This document shows, piece after piece, positions 14,562 through 23,509 of a DNA stretch of 64,000 nt. The notes beneath the pieces were generated by a model, which had not been told where the DNA came from, did not search any database, and was given only the letters and a program-made list of their open reading frames with translations. The position numbers were made by a program, and so were the translations under genes. The number at the start of each line of letters is the position of its first letter. The first letter of the stretch is position 1. Origin of the DNA: JACCXG01 sp963785755 (GTDB lineage Bacteria; Acidobacteriota; Vicinamibacteria; Vicinamibacterales; 2-12-FULL-66-21); assembly GCA_963785755.1 (NCBI GenBank), contig CAWAXG010000058.1, positions 129,783 to 193,782 on the forward strand. The letters run 5' to 3'.

Positions 14562-17252
14562 ATGTTCGCCCGCCTGCGCTCATTTCTCGCCGGCCTGATT
14601 CACCGCAACCGCTTCGAGTCGTCGATGGACGACGAGCTGCGATTTCACATGGCGGCCTATGCCGACGACCTCGTCCGCGCCGGCGTTCCCCGCGACGAGG
14701 CCATGAGGCGGGCCCGCCTGCAGTTCGGCGCCGTCGAGGCCGTCAAAGAGGAGTGCCGGCAGAACCGCGGCATGCGCTGGATCGACGAGGCCAGGCAGGA
14801 CCTGCGCTACTCGGTGCGGATGATGGTCAAGACGCCGGTCTTCACCATCGCCGTCATCCTCTCGCTGGCGCTCGGCATCGGCGCGAACACGGCGATCTTC
14901 AGCCTGATGGACGCCGTGCTGTTCCGAACGCTGCCGCTGCCGGAGCCTGAAGCGCTGTATTTCCTCGCGCACGATCCGGGCCCCGACGTCAGTACCAGCT
15001 CGAACTATCCGATCTTCGAGCGCTACCGCGCAGCGCCCGTGTTCAGCGGCGTCACGGCATACCGTGGGCGCACGTTCAACGTGTCGACGGCCGAGGGTGT
15101 CGAGCGGCTGCCCGGACAGTTCGTCAGCGGCAACTACCACGCCGTGCTCGGCGCGCCCATGAGCCTCGGCCGCGGCTTCGCGAGCGAAGCAGATCGCGGC
15201 CCGGCGAGCTTCGTCGCGGTGATCAGCCATGACTACTGGATGACCCGATTCGGCGGCAGCCCCGGCGTCGTCGACAGAACGCTGAACGTTGGCGGCCGCG
15301 TCGTGACGATTGTGGGCGTGACGGCGCCGGGGTTCCGGGGCCTCGAACCCGGCGGCCGTGTGGATATCACGCTGCCGATGTCCGTGATGGCACTGGATGC
15401 GCCGACGTTCTTCGACGCGACCGACGGCTGGACGTCGCTGGTCCTGGTCGGCCGGCTTGCGCCAGGAGTAGCCGAGCCTCGAGCCATTGCCGCCGTCGAC
15501 GCCATCTTCCAGCAATTTCTCTCGGAGCCGCCCAGCGCGTGGGTCAAAGCGGGAGCGCGCGGCAGATTTCGCGCCGGAACGATCGAGCCCGCGGCGCGCG
15601 GCACGTGGAATCTCCGCCGCACGTATTCGACGCCGCTGCTCGTGCTGATGGGAATGGTGGCGGTGGTGCTGCTCATGGCCTGCGCCAACGTCGCCAATCT
15701 GCTGCTGGCGCGGGCGACGGCGCGCTCGCGAGAAGTCGCGATCCGGCTCGGCATCGGCGCGTCGCGCGCCCGGCTGGTTCGCCAGTTCCTGACCGAGAGC
15801 CTGATGCTCGGACTGTCGGGCGGGGCCCTCGGCGTGCTGCTCTCGCCTGCGGGAACGCAGGCCATTCTGGCCTTGTTCAGCGATCCGCAGTCTCCGCTTC
15901 TGCTCGATGCGGCCTTGAACGGCAGGGTGCTGGCGTTCACGACCGCAGTGTCGACGCTGACAGGCGTCGCATTCGGCATCGTTCCTGCCCTCCGCGGCAC
16001 CGGCGTCGAGCTCGCGCCGACGCTGAAGCAAGGCAGCGGCCCGGCCTTCAGCTTACGTGGACCGCTGGCGGGAAAGTCGCTGGTCATCGCGCAGTTCGCG
16101 CTGTGCGTCATGATGGTCGCCGGTGCGGCGCTGCTTTCACGCAGCCTGCGCAACCTGGAAGGGTTCGACGCCGGCTTCGTGCGCAGCAACATCGTCGTGG
16201 CGGACCTCGACACCACACCCGCGACGTTGTCGCCGGAGGCCAGAGCGGTCTTCTACGCGGGGCTGATCGAGCGGCTGCACACGCGGCCAGGCGTTCGATC
16301 CGTCACCCTGGCGGCGCGGACGCCGATCGACCGCAGTTCCCAGCTGCGGCGTATCGAGGTGGGCGCCGTGCCGCCGACGCCAGAGGGCGGCGTGTCGGTG
16401 AATCCCGTCACGCCGGGATACTTCGAGACCTTCGGCATCGATCTCATTCGGGGCCGCGGCCTCGTAGGAGCGGATCGTGAATCATCCGCCAGCGTGGCGC
16501 TCGTGAGCCAGTCGATGGCGCGCTACTACTTCGGCGATCGCGACCCGACCGGCGAGACGTTTGTGCTCGGTGGCAACAAACACCGGACGACGATCGTCGG
16601 CGTTGTCGACGACGTGCGGCACGAGGCGCTCCGGACCGTGGCGCCGCCGAAAATGGTCTACACGCCGCTCTTTCAGCGAAGCGCCGACCTGGAGGGAAGG
16701 ACCCTGCTTCCAGCACAGCTCACGCTTGCCGTCCGGACCGACGCCGATCCAGCCGCTCTGCCGCTCGTCGTGCGCGGCGAGATCCAGAGCCTGAACCGGG
16801 ACGTCCTCGTCCATTCGGTGAGGACGATGGAACAGCAGATCGACGCGACGCTGATTCCCGAACGGCTGCTCGCGAAGCTGTCGACCGCTTTCGCGCTGGG
16901 CGCGCTGCTGCTCGCGTGCGTCGGGCTGTATGGGGTGATGTCCTACAACGTCGCACGGCGCGCGCGCGAGATCGGCATCCGCATTGCCCTTGGCGCGATC
17001 CCGCGCGTGGTGCTGTGGCGCGTGCTCCGGGAGACGCTCACCGTCTCGATTGCCGGCATCGCGGCAGGGCTGCTGCTGGCACTGGCGGCGACCCGGACCG
17101 TCTCCACCTTCCTCTTCGGCCTGTCGCCGTACGATCCCGCGACGCTCGCGAGCACCACGATCTTGCTCTTGATCATCGCGCTGGCCGCCGGCTTCGTCCC
17201 CGCCCGGCGCGCGGCAGCCGTCGATCCGGTCACCGTCCTGCGGAACGACTGA
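14562..17252 (+). CDS. ADOP-type ABC transporter permease (MacB/FtsX-like)
   Basis: 896 residues. The N-terminal about 75 residues form the acidobacterial duplicated orphan permease leader (MDDELRFHMAAYADDLVRAG, ARLQFGAVEAVKEECR). A MacB-like periplasmic core and two FtsX-type membrane blocks follow. The first helix is in TPVFTIAVILSLALGIGANT, the first block near residues 360-460 has MACANVANLLLARATARSRE, and the second block at the C-terminus has VGLYGVMSYNVARRAREIGI. No ATP-binding subunit is encoded nearby, as is normal for orphan permeases. It is co-transcribed with PadR. The substrate is unknown; drug, lipid or lipoprotein export is possible. Complete, with no frameshift. Confidence 0.95.
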   Translation: MFARLRSFLAGLIHRNRFESSMDDELRFHMAAYADDLVRAGVPRDEAMRRARLQFGAVEAVKEECRQNRGMRWIDEARQDLRYSVRMMVKTPVFTIAVILSLALGIGANTAIFSLMDAVLFRTLPLPEPEALYFLAHDPGPDVSTSSNYPIFERYRAAPVFSGVTAYRGRTFNVSTAEGVERLPGQFVSGNYHAVLGAPMSLGRGFASEADRGPASFVAVISHDYWMTRFGGSPGVVDRTLNVGGRVVTIVGVTAPGFRGLEPGGRVDITLPMSVMALDAPTFFDATDGWTSLVLVGRLAPGVAEPRAIAAVDAIFQQFLSEPPSAWVKAGARGRFRAGTIEPAARGTWNLRRTYSTPLLVLMGMVAVVLLMACANVANLLLARATARSREVAIRLGIGASRARLVRQFLTESLMLGLSGGALGVLLSPAGTQAILALFSDPQSPLLLDAALNGRVLAFTTAVSTLTGVAFGIVPALRGTGVELAPTLKQGSGPAFSLRGPLAGKSLVIAQFALCVMMVAGAALLSRSLRNLEGFDAGFVRSNIVVADLDTTPATLSPEARAVFYAGLIERLHTRPGVRSVTLAARTPIDRSSQLRRIEVGAVPPTPEGGVSVNPVTPGYFETFGIDLIRGRGLVGADRESSASVALVSQSMARYYFGDRDPTGETFVLGGNKHRTTIVGVVDDVRHEALRTVAPPKMVYTPLFQRSADLEGRTLLPAQLTLAVRTDADPAALPLVVRGEIQSLNRDVLVHSVRTMEQQIDATLIPERLLAKLSTAFALGALLLACVGLYGVMSYNVARRAREIGIRIALGAIPRVVLWRVLRETLTVSIAGIAAGLLLALAATRTVSTFLFGLSPYDPATLASTTILLLIIALAAGFVPARRAAAVDPVTVLRND

Positions 17253-17473
17253 AATTGTCCGCCGGCGCCGCCAGCGTCACAAGGCTGTTAGCCGGAGTGC
17301 ACTTCTGTCGCTGATCCTGCGTGTGCGGGGCCGCGGTCCTCGAGTGCGCGCCCGGCACCGTGAAGCCGGTCAATCCGTCGAAGCGACTGAAATGTCTGGG
17401 CTTTTGCACATCCGCTGGTTGGTGCGGGGGACGGCCGGCCCTGCCGGTACATGCCTTGCCCTTCATCCGGCGA

Positions 17474-18664
17474 ATGCGTTTGAAGAAGTGTTCGGGGTGC
17501 GCGCGGGCGATCGTCGAATCCGCCACAGCTTGTGACTATTGCGGCCACCAGGCTGCGGATCCGATCGCGCACGCGCCCGGCGTAGACAAGAATCGCATGG
17601 ACCTCGAGTCCCTGTTCGAATTGTCGCCGGACGACAGCACCCCAAATGCCAGCGCCGCCGCAACGCCGCCACCGGTTGAGGAACCCGCCGGGGCGGACGA
17701 CGGTGAGGACGCGCACACCGCGCCCCTGTTCGACTTCTCGCCGAAAAGGAGTGTCGCCGAGCCCGCCGGTTCAGCGATGCCGCCGGTCATCGAGCATTCC
17801 TCCGACGTGCATGCGGAAGACGCGACACGGTGGTTCGATGGCCTGGACGTCAATGAACCTCCAGTCGATGATCCCGCCGATGAGCATCCAGTCGATGTTC
17901 CCGAGCTGCAATCAGCTGGTGTATCTGAAGCGGCGGCGGCCGCAGTCCCCGAGCCGGCGGTGATCGTCGCGATGCAGGCTGCGCCGGAGACGCCGGCGCG
18001 ATCGGGTCTCGGCCGGGTCGAGATGATGATTGGCCTGGGCGTTGCGGTCGCCAGCGGCATCCTGATCGTCGCGATGATGGGCGCGCGCGGCGTCGCCGCA
18101 CCGGCAGCCACCGCGACCTCTGCGTCGAACCCCGCGAAACCGGCGCGAACGGCGCCTTCGCCGACGCCGGGCTCGGCGATGACGCCCGAGTCCGCTCCGG
18201 CTCGAGCGGCGACTCCACGGTGGACCAGCAACGCGGCGGCCTGGGTCGGGCGCGAGCGGAACAGCGCCGCCTTCGAGCTTCCATCGATCAACAGGGTCAA
18301 CGTCTGGATGCGGCAGGCGCAGCCGGTGCTCGTCGTGCGCTGCCAGGCGCACAAGGCCGAGGCGTTCGTCTTCACGTCATCCGCCGCGAAAATGGAGCCG
18401 GAGGACGAGAACCATACCGTTCGCATCCAGTTCGACGGTGGGGCAGCGGCCACCGAACGATGGGCGGACTCCTCCGAGCACGATGCGCTGTTCGCGCCGG
18501 ACGGCGCCGCGTTCGTCCAGCGCCTGGTCTCGGCGCGTCAGCTGAAGTTCGGCTTTTCGCCGCACAACGCGGATCCGGTCGTCGCGACGTTCGAAGTCGA
18601 CGGACTGGCCGCCCACCTCGCGTCAGCCGCCAGGCAATGCGGCTGGAAACCACTGAACAAGTAG
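17474..18664 (+). CDS. Zinc-ribbon membrane protein with VasI/TagO-like C-terminal domain
   Basis: 396 residues from the ATG at 17474; upstream in-frame sequence looks non-coding. Residues 1-25 are a zinc ribbon (CSGCARAIVESATACDYCG). An acidic, low-complexity linker follows, then a membrane helix near residues 183-205 (MMIGLGVAVASGILIVAMMG). The C-terminal about 120 residues match the pattern of T6SS-associated VasI/TagO: INRVNVWMRQAQPVLVVRC, then EAFVFTSSAAKMEPED, HTVRIQFDGG, ERWADSSEHDALFAP, FGFSPHNADPVVATF and AARQCGW. No secretion-system genes are in the window, so here it may be a general cytoplasm-anchored extracytoplasmic binding domain. Similarity was recognised by eye. Confidence 0.65.
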   Translation: MRLKKCSGCARAIVESATACDYCGHQAADPIAHAPGVDKNRMDLESLFELSPDDSTPNASAAATPPPVEEPAGADDGEDAHTAPLFDFSPKRSVAEPAGSAMPPVIEHSSDVHAEDATRWFDGLDVNEPPVDDPADEHPVDVPELQSAGVSEAAAAAVPEPAVIVAMQAAPETPARSGLGRVEMMIGLGVAVASGILIVAMMGARGVAAPAATATSASNPAKPARTAPSPTPGSAMTPESAPARAATPRWTSNAAAWVGRERNSAAFELPSINRVNVWMRQAQPVLVVRCQAHKAEAFVFTSSAAKMEPEDENHTVRIQFDGGAAATERWADSSEHDALFAPDGAAFVQRLVSARQLKFGFSPHNADPVVATFEVDGLAAHLASAARQCGWKPLNK

Positions 18665-18731
18665 TAAGTATTGAGAAATTCGATAAGCAGCAAGTAGCCA
18701 CGTTCCGCGGTACTTGTTCCTTGACTCAATT

Positions 18732-18757
18732 CTCCGCACTGATGACGCAGTGCGGAG
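18732..18757. terminator. Perfect 10-bp hairpin between convergent genes
   Basis: CTCCGCACTG at 18732-18741 and CAGTGCGGAG at 18748-18757 form an exact stem with a 6-base loop. It lies between the VasI-like gene (ends 18664, plus) and the VWA gene (ends 18794, minus). It is flanked on the left by AATT-rich sequence that would give a short U run on the minus strand. A bidirectional transcription terminator is likely. Confidence 0.65.
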
Positions 18758-18793
18758 CGTCAGCCGTGTCTTCCGATCTGGCGGCGAATCGTG

Positions 18794-21169
18794 TCAGCGC
18801 TTGCCCAGTGCGGCCGCGAGCCAGGTGTCCACGAGCGCCATCGACGGTCCGCCGCGCGTGCGATAGGAATCGGCGAGGCGCGTCATCCGGACCCGATCCT
18901 TGTCCGGATCTTCGACCGGCCGCCCGCTCATGAAGGCTTCGTAGAGCGCCAGGAGTCCGGCGGCCAGCGTAGGCTCATCATCCGTGTGGCGTTCGATCAG
19001 CTCGTCGAGCGTCTGAAGTCCTTCGGCATATTCACCGGCGAGCAGCGCGGCCAGCACGAAGCGCCGGTTCAACCCGTCGTCGGCCGGCCATCGCGTGCGG
19101 GCACCGTCGAGCGTTTCGAGCGCCTGATCGCCGTAGTTCTGGCGCAGCTGCGCGTCGGCGAGGAGCATGTGCAGCGGCAGCGTGTCCGCTTCCTTGATCA
19201 GCGCCGTCCGCCAGGCTCCGGCGGCTTCCTTGTCCCGTCCGCCAGCGGCGTAGCACGCGCCGAGATAGACCATTGCGGGATAGAAATCAGAGGACGCGCG
19301 CATCGCGTTGCGGAACGCGTCCGCGGCCGGATCGAACTTCTTGTTCGCGAACAGCGACAGCCCCTTCAGGAAGGACGCTACCGGCGATTCGGCAATGAGC
19401 GAGTCCGAGACCTGCAGCTGTTCGATCGGCGCCGAACGGGCGAGCTCGACGATGTCGCGGATCGACGCCGACTTCGCGTCGGGGCGCGCCGCGACGCGAT
19501 CGAGAAACGCGCCGAGCACCGCCGGGGCGAGGACCTGATCGATCGTGAACGGCGCGACGCTCATGACCGGGCGCGTCGCGGCGCGCGTCGGCGCCATGCG
19601 CCCGAGGATGGTGGGGGAGACGACCGTGGCGTCGGTCAACGCCGCCGGCAGAGGTTCCGTGACGTTGAATGACCGCCGTACCTCTCCGACTGCCTGCGTG
19701 CCCGATCGAACCTTCGCGCGGGCGATATATGGTCCCGGCGGGAGGACCCGCATGTCGGCGACCGCCTGGGCGAGCGCATATCCGCCGCGCGATCCCGGCG
19801 AGACCTGGGCGATCGACTGCACCAGCGACGGACCATCCGCTGTCGATGCGATCTCGAACACCACGTCGGCGTCGGTCAGGCTCGCGTCGCTCGCAAGGTC
19901 GACCTGCAGCGCCAGGCGCTCGTCCTGCCTGACACTGTCGATGGCGATCCGCGGCTGCGTCGCTCCTGCCGTGGGCACGCGAACGAGCAGCGGACCCGTC
20001 GCCGACATTGCGCCGAGCGGCGACGCATGTACGTCGGTGCGGTGATCGACCGAGCCGACGCGCCCGGTTCCGTCGATGACCGCCACGCGGATGATGTAAT
20101 TGCCTGGGGCGAGCGTGACGTTCGCGGAGAACGACAGGCCGTCGCCGGTGGGTTCGCCGAGCGGCTTCTCGCCCATCAGGATTTTCTTGCCTTCGAGATC
20201 GCGCACGAGCAGCTGGATTTCCGCTTCGCCCGGATCGACGCGTGAGGCTTCACCCGCCAGGACGACCTTCAGGCGCGACGCGTCTTCGGGATCCGAGGCC
20301 AGATAACTGGTCACTCTCAGGCCGATGCCGGTCGCGGGAATCGGCGAATCGAGCGCCGACGCCAGCCGCGCCGACGCGTTGCGATCGCTGAACGTGCGGG
20401 CGTCGAAGATTTCACGGGCCCGGACGGTCGTGGAGCCGCGCGAGACCTGCACCCGCATGCGGCGGCTCCTGCCGTCGGCATCCGCGGGCTCCTTCTCGAC
20501 ACCCAGCCGGTAGAAGCCGGACATCTCGCGCCCAAGGCGCTCGAATGCGGTTTCGGCGCCGACGTCCACGCGGAACGACGCGCCGCCGCTCATGGAGGCC
20601 AGCGTCTCGAGCGGCCACGAGTGCAGCCAGTGGTCGCTCGTCGGCGTCGCGCTCGCCATCCTGCGGCTCGCGGTCGACGTCGATCCGGGAACGAACAGCG
20701 AGAACATCGTCGCCCGCGCGGCCGCCGCTTCATCCGCGACCGATGCAAGGAGCGCCGTCTGTTCCCGTTCGTCCAGCGGCCAGCCGCCGGAAATCAGAAT
20801 GACCGTCTTGTCGCCGGGGATCGGCTCGAGCGCGGAAAGTACCTGCCGAAATGCGGTCAGGCTCGAGAGTGATGTCATCTGCGCGCCGCGCCACGTCCAC
20901 TCCGCGCGCATCTGGATGTCCCGTGTGCAGCTGTCAGTCCCGAAGTTCCTGCCACCGGAGCTCCCGCCGCCGCCGGATCGTCCCGTGCCGCCGCCGCTGG
21001 TTGTACCGCCTCCCGTCGTCGTGCCTCCGCCGCCCTGTCCGCCGGTCGTCGTGCCGCCGCCGCCGGGTGTGGGACTCGCGGGCCCTCCGGTTGGAGCGGG
21101 CGGTCCGGCCGCCGACCCGATGGGATCGAATCCTCCCCCCCGACGCCGCCGGCGAAGGTCCCGCCACAT
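18794..21169 (-). CDS. VWFA-related protein, C-terminal part with TPR-like end
   Basis: Main part of an exported VWFA-related protein (acidobacterial TIGR03436-like type). In this frame it begins within a Gly/Thr-rich low-complexity linker (20940-21130). The second half of the VWA domain follows (GDKTVILISGGWPLDER, FSLFVPGSTS, GGASFRVDVGAETAFERLG, then SGFYRLGVE). After that come about 300 residues of beta-sandwich-like sequence and a C-terminal TPR-like helical region (PAMVYLGACYAAGGRDKEAAGAW). The N-terminal part of the same protein is in another frame (20875-21798). A run of seven C at 21135-21141 on the plus strand is the obvious site of the one-base slip. Last gene of the minus-strand operon. 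Confidence 0.8.
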   Translation of the reverse strand: MWRDLRRRRRGGGFDPIGSAAGPPAPTGGPASPTPGGGGTTTGGQGGGGTTTGGGTTSGGGTGRSGGGGSSGGRNFGTDSCTRDIQMRAEWTWRGAQMTSLSSLTAFRQVLSALEPIPGDKTVILISGGWPLDEREQTALLASVADEAAAARATMFSLFVPGSTSTASRRMASATPTSDHWLHSWPLETLASMSGGASFRVDVGAETAFERLGREMSGFYRLGVEKEPADADGRSRRMRVQVSRGSTTVRAREIFDARTFSDRNASARLASALDSPIPATGIGLRVTSYLASDPEDASRLKVVLAGEASRVDPGEAEIQLLVRDLEGKKILMGEKPLGEPTGDGLSFSANVTLAPGNYIIRVAVIDGTGRVGSVDHRTDVHASPLGAMSATGPLLVRVPTAGATQPRIAIDSVRQDERLALQVDLASDASLTDADVVFEIASTADGPSLVQSIAQVSPGSRGGYALAQAVADMRVLPPGPYIARAKVRSGTQAVGEVRRSFNVTEPLPAALTDATVVSPTILGRMAPTRAATRPVMSVAPFTIDQVLAPAVLGAFLDRVAARPDAKSASIRDIVELARSAPIEQLQVSDSLIAESPVASFLKGLSLFANKKFDPAADAFRNAMRASSDFYPAMVYLGACYAAGGRDKEAAGAWRTALIKEADTLPLHMLLADAQLRQNYGDQALETLDGARTRWPADDGLNRRFVLAALLAGEYAEGLQTLDELIERHTDDEPTLAAGLLALYEAFMSGRPVEDPDKDRVRMTRLADSYRTRGGPSMALVDTWLAAALGKR

Positions 21170-21798
21170 TCGCGCTGTCCGACCGTGCGCAGGGCGACGA
21201 GGTTGCGGTTGGCGATGTCACGCGCTTCGGTGAGGCTGCCGAGCTCCCAGCTCGTGATCGGGCTGGCCTGGCCGATGACTTTGCCGAGCGCGTTCTGCAC
21301 GCGATCGTGCGCCCAGGTGAAGTCGACGTTCGGTCCGGCCGGCATCAGCACGAGCGACGAACGATCCACGAACGAGAGACCGGTGAAGAACCGGGAGGCC
21401 GCGCGGGCCACGTGACGCACGTTGCCCGGTTCGAGCGTGCTCTGATCGACCACGAAGACGAACATCCGGCCGACGCCGACACCCTCGTTGGTGCTGATCC
21501 CCGTCTCTTTCGGTGCCGTCGCGGTCTGCGGACGCGCCCCCGCGACATCGACGAACTCGGCGGTGACCACCTTGCGCGGATGGCCGGCGACATTGACGAC
21601 GAAATCTCCGGCACCGAGTCCTTTGACCGGATTGCCCTGCCGGTCGACGACGCCGACGTCGACGGTGACGAGCTCCACGCCGCTCCGGAAGACCGGTGCC
21701 TGGCCGGGAGCCGTGGTCTGGTCGGCCGGTAGCAGGACGCCGCTACACAGGATGATCGCTGCCGCCGCTACGATGTGCCCGCTGTTGTGCGTCTGCAT
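20875..21798 (-). CDS. VWFA-related protein, N-terminal part
   Basis: Starts at the ATG at 21798, two bases after the preceding gene's stop, and carries a signal peptide (HIVAAAAIILCSGVLL). The first part of the acidobacterial VWFA-related domain follows: VELVTVDVGVVDRQGNPVKGL, DFVVNVAGHPRKV, and MFVFVVDQSTLEPGN. In classical VWA domains the equivalent motif is DxSxS; here it is DQSTL. Coding sense is lost after GGTFAGGVGG at the C7 run 21135-21141. Beyond that the frame gives Pro/Arg-rich nonsense, while the frame of the preceding entry continues naturally with GGFDPIGS. The two entries are therefore one gene of roughly 1,000 codons. Confidence 0.82.
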   Translation of the reverse strand: MQTHNSGHIVAAAAIILCSGVLLPADQTTAPGQAPVFRSGVELVTVDVGVVDRQGNPVKGLGAGDFVVNVAGHPRKVVTAEFVDVAGARPQTATAPKETGISTNEGVGVGRMFVFVVDQSTLEPGNVRHVARAASRFFTGLSFVDRSSLVLMPAGPNVDFTWAHDRVQNALGKVIGQASPITSWELGSLTEARDIANRNLVALRTVGQRECGGTFAGGVGGEDSIPSGRRPDRPLQPEGPRVPHPAAAARRPADRAAEARRREAVQPAAAARDDPAAAGAPVAGTSGLTAAHGTSRCARSGRGAARR

Positions 21799-21800
21799 TG

Positions 21801-22967
21801 TCAGTTCCCCGCCTGCTGTGGACCGTTGGCCGTGTATCCACGCCGGGCTCGGATGTCGTACTTGCGTTTGCGGACCTGAACTTTGATTTCGCGCCACTTG
21901 CCGTCGTGCTTGGAATTCGTCGAGGCGTATGACAGCACGTACTGGTTCGCGAGCTCGGCGACGATGTCGTCGAACACGCGGTCGAGATCCGCGACCTGCC
22001 GCGGGAAGAACGGACGTCCGCCCGTCGATCGGGCGTAAGTTTCGAGGCTGGTGCGAAGTTGCGGAACCGTCGCCCCGGCGCCGAACCCGATGGTGTACAG
22101 CATCGCGTCGCTCGAGTGCACGCGCGCCATCGCCGCGTCGCGCCGAGTCAGGCTGTTGCGATCATCGCCATCGGAGAAGATCACGACCCCCTTGCGGCCC
22201 CAATCCCGGCCGACCAGATCGAGCGCGCGGATCGTGGCGTCGTACAGCGCCGTGCCGCCCCATGACGTCAACAGATCCACGGCGTCTTCGCGGGTCTTTC
22301 GATCCTTCTCGCGCTCGGCGACGATGAACGTGGTGTCGTTGAATCCCAGCACGGTCGCGGCATCGCCCGGCCTGAGCTTCGAGAGCAGCTGCTTGACCGC
22401 CGGCTTCACCTCGTCCAGCGATGACTCCATGCTGCCGCTGATGTCGATGGCCACGACGAGATCGAGCGGCGCGTTCTCGCTGACCATGCTCGCAATCGGC
22501 TGAACCACACCGTCCTCGAACACCTCGAAGTCCTGCTGCTTCAGCCCGCGCACGAACTGCCCGTCGTCGGTCACGATGACCGGGACCAGGACCGCCTCGG
22601 CCCGCACCTTTTCGGTGTGGCCGAGATCCTTCGTGCGCACGTTTCCGACGAGCTTCCGGCCGTCCTTCAGGCTCGCGACGACGCGGAGGTGATGTCCGCG
22701 CACGGCGGTTCCCGGATCCCAGGAACATCCGTAGGGCGGGCGCTCGGCCGTGCAGACGAGACGTCCGTTTGCGAAAAAGCTGATGGTCTGCACCATCGCG
22801 CGCGCGTCCGCGGGTTCAACGGTGGCTTCGACCCGCGTTGCCCCGCTGATGACGCTGTCCGGCGCTGGCGAAAGAATCCGGAGCGCCGGCGCCTGCTGTC
22901 CGCTGGCGATCGCGGTCAGCGAAGCGAGCGCAAGGGCGGCACACGCGGGGAAGCACACAGGCTTCAT
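21801..22967 (-). CDS. Exported VWA-domain protein
   Basis: 388 residues with a signal peptide (ALALASLTAIASGQQ). An Ig-like N-terminal domain (LRILSPAPDSVISGATRVEA, with SFFANGRLVC) is followed by VLVPVIVTDDGQFVRGLKQQDFEVFEDG. A complete VWA domain comes next, with an intact MIDAS (DLVVAIDISGSM), GGTALYDA and VVIFSDGDD. The C-terminus reads ANQYVLSYAS...KVQVRKRKYDIRARRGY. Such proteins bind metal-dependent protein partners outside the cytoplasm. Middle gene of the operon: ATGA overlap with the upstream gene (22964-22967) and a two-base gap to the next. Confidence 0.9.
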   Translation of the reverse strand: MKPVCFPACAALALASLTAIASGQQAPALRILSPAPDSVISGATRVEATVEPADARAMVQTISFFANGRLVCTAERPPYGCSWDPGTAVRGHHLRVVASLKDGRKLVGNVRTKDLGHTEKVRAEAVLVPVIVTDDGQFVRGLKQQDFEVFEDGVVQPIASMVSENAPLDLVVAIDISGSMESSLDEVKPAVKQLLSKLRPGDAATVLGFNDTTFIVAEREKDRKTREDAVDLLTSWGGTALYDATIRALDLVGRDWGRKGVVIFSDGDDRNSLTRRDAAMARVHSSDAMLYTIGFGAGATVPQLRTSLETYARSTGGRPFFPRQVADLDRVFDDIVAELANQYVLSYASTNSKHDGKWREIKVQVRKRKYDIRARRGYTANGPQQAGN

Positions 22968-23509
22968 CGAGAGACCTCCGTTTTCCGCACGGTTCGGCCG
23001 GCCTCGGGCTCCGGCGTTTCGCCGAGCGCGACGAGCGGACCATCAGTTGTCAGCAGCGCGAGATACAACTCCATCCGATCCAGCTGCAGCCCCTGCACGA
23101 ACTCGACGAGACCCCGCCGGTCGTCCGGGCCGCGATTCACTGCGGTGTCGATCAGATCGGCGGTGGCCGGCGGGAGCACCGACGCGAGGAGCACCGCCGG
23201 CATGTGCAAGTCCCCGAGCATCTCCGCGAGGCGGAGATTGAGATCGGCAAAGCCGGAGGCGAAGATTCCCGACTCCCATCGGCCGGTGAGGGCGTCCAGC
23301 GGCCGGCGATCGGGCAGATGCAGGCACAGGCAACCCAGCCGCGGCTCGGCGGGAGCCCCCCACACATGTAGTGCGGGCGCGACCGGATTCGTTTCGAGGC
23401 CGAGCCAGAACAGTTCGATCGGCGACAGCCAGGCGCCGAGGCGCGCGGGATCGTGTTCCGGCAACCCACGCCAGCAGGCTCCGGCGGGCGCCGCTGATCC
23501 GGATTTCAT
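22964..23509 (-). CDS. C-terminal part of the large unknown exported protein (frameshifted)
   Basis: Coherent from about 23480 downwards (LPEHDPARLGAWLSPIELFWLGLE, then LHVWGAPAEPRLGCLCLHLP and LDRMELYLALLTTDGPLVALG). It most likely continues the protein in 23043-25871, whose own frame degenerates into Arg/Ala-rich sequence at the same point (ADEIRISGAR). A one-base shift near 23480 in a GC-rich run explains both. The stop overlaps the next gene's start by four bases (ATGA), which supports this frame as the genuine C-terminus of the operon's first gene. Confidence 0.7.
   Translation of the reverse strand: MKSGSAAPAGACWRGLPEHDPARLGAWLSPIELFWLGLETNPVAPALHVWGAPAEPRLGCLCLHLPDRRPLDALTGRWESGIFASGFADLNLRLAEMLGDLHMPAVLLASVLPPATADLIDTAVNRGPDDRRGLVEFVQGLQLDRMELYLALLTTDGPLVALGETPEPEAGRTVRKTEVSR

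Noticed and set aside
14580..16031. 483-residue minus-strand ORF opposite the ADOP permease
   Set aside because: Gln/Arg/Glu-rich shadow; the plus strand is a complete permease.
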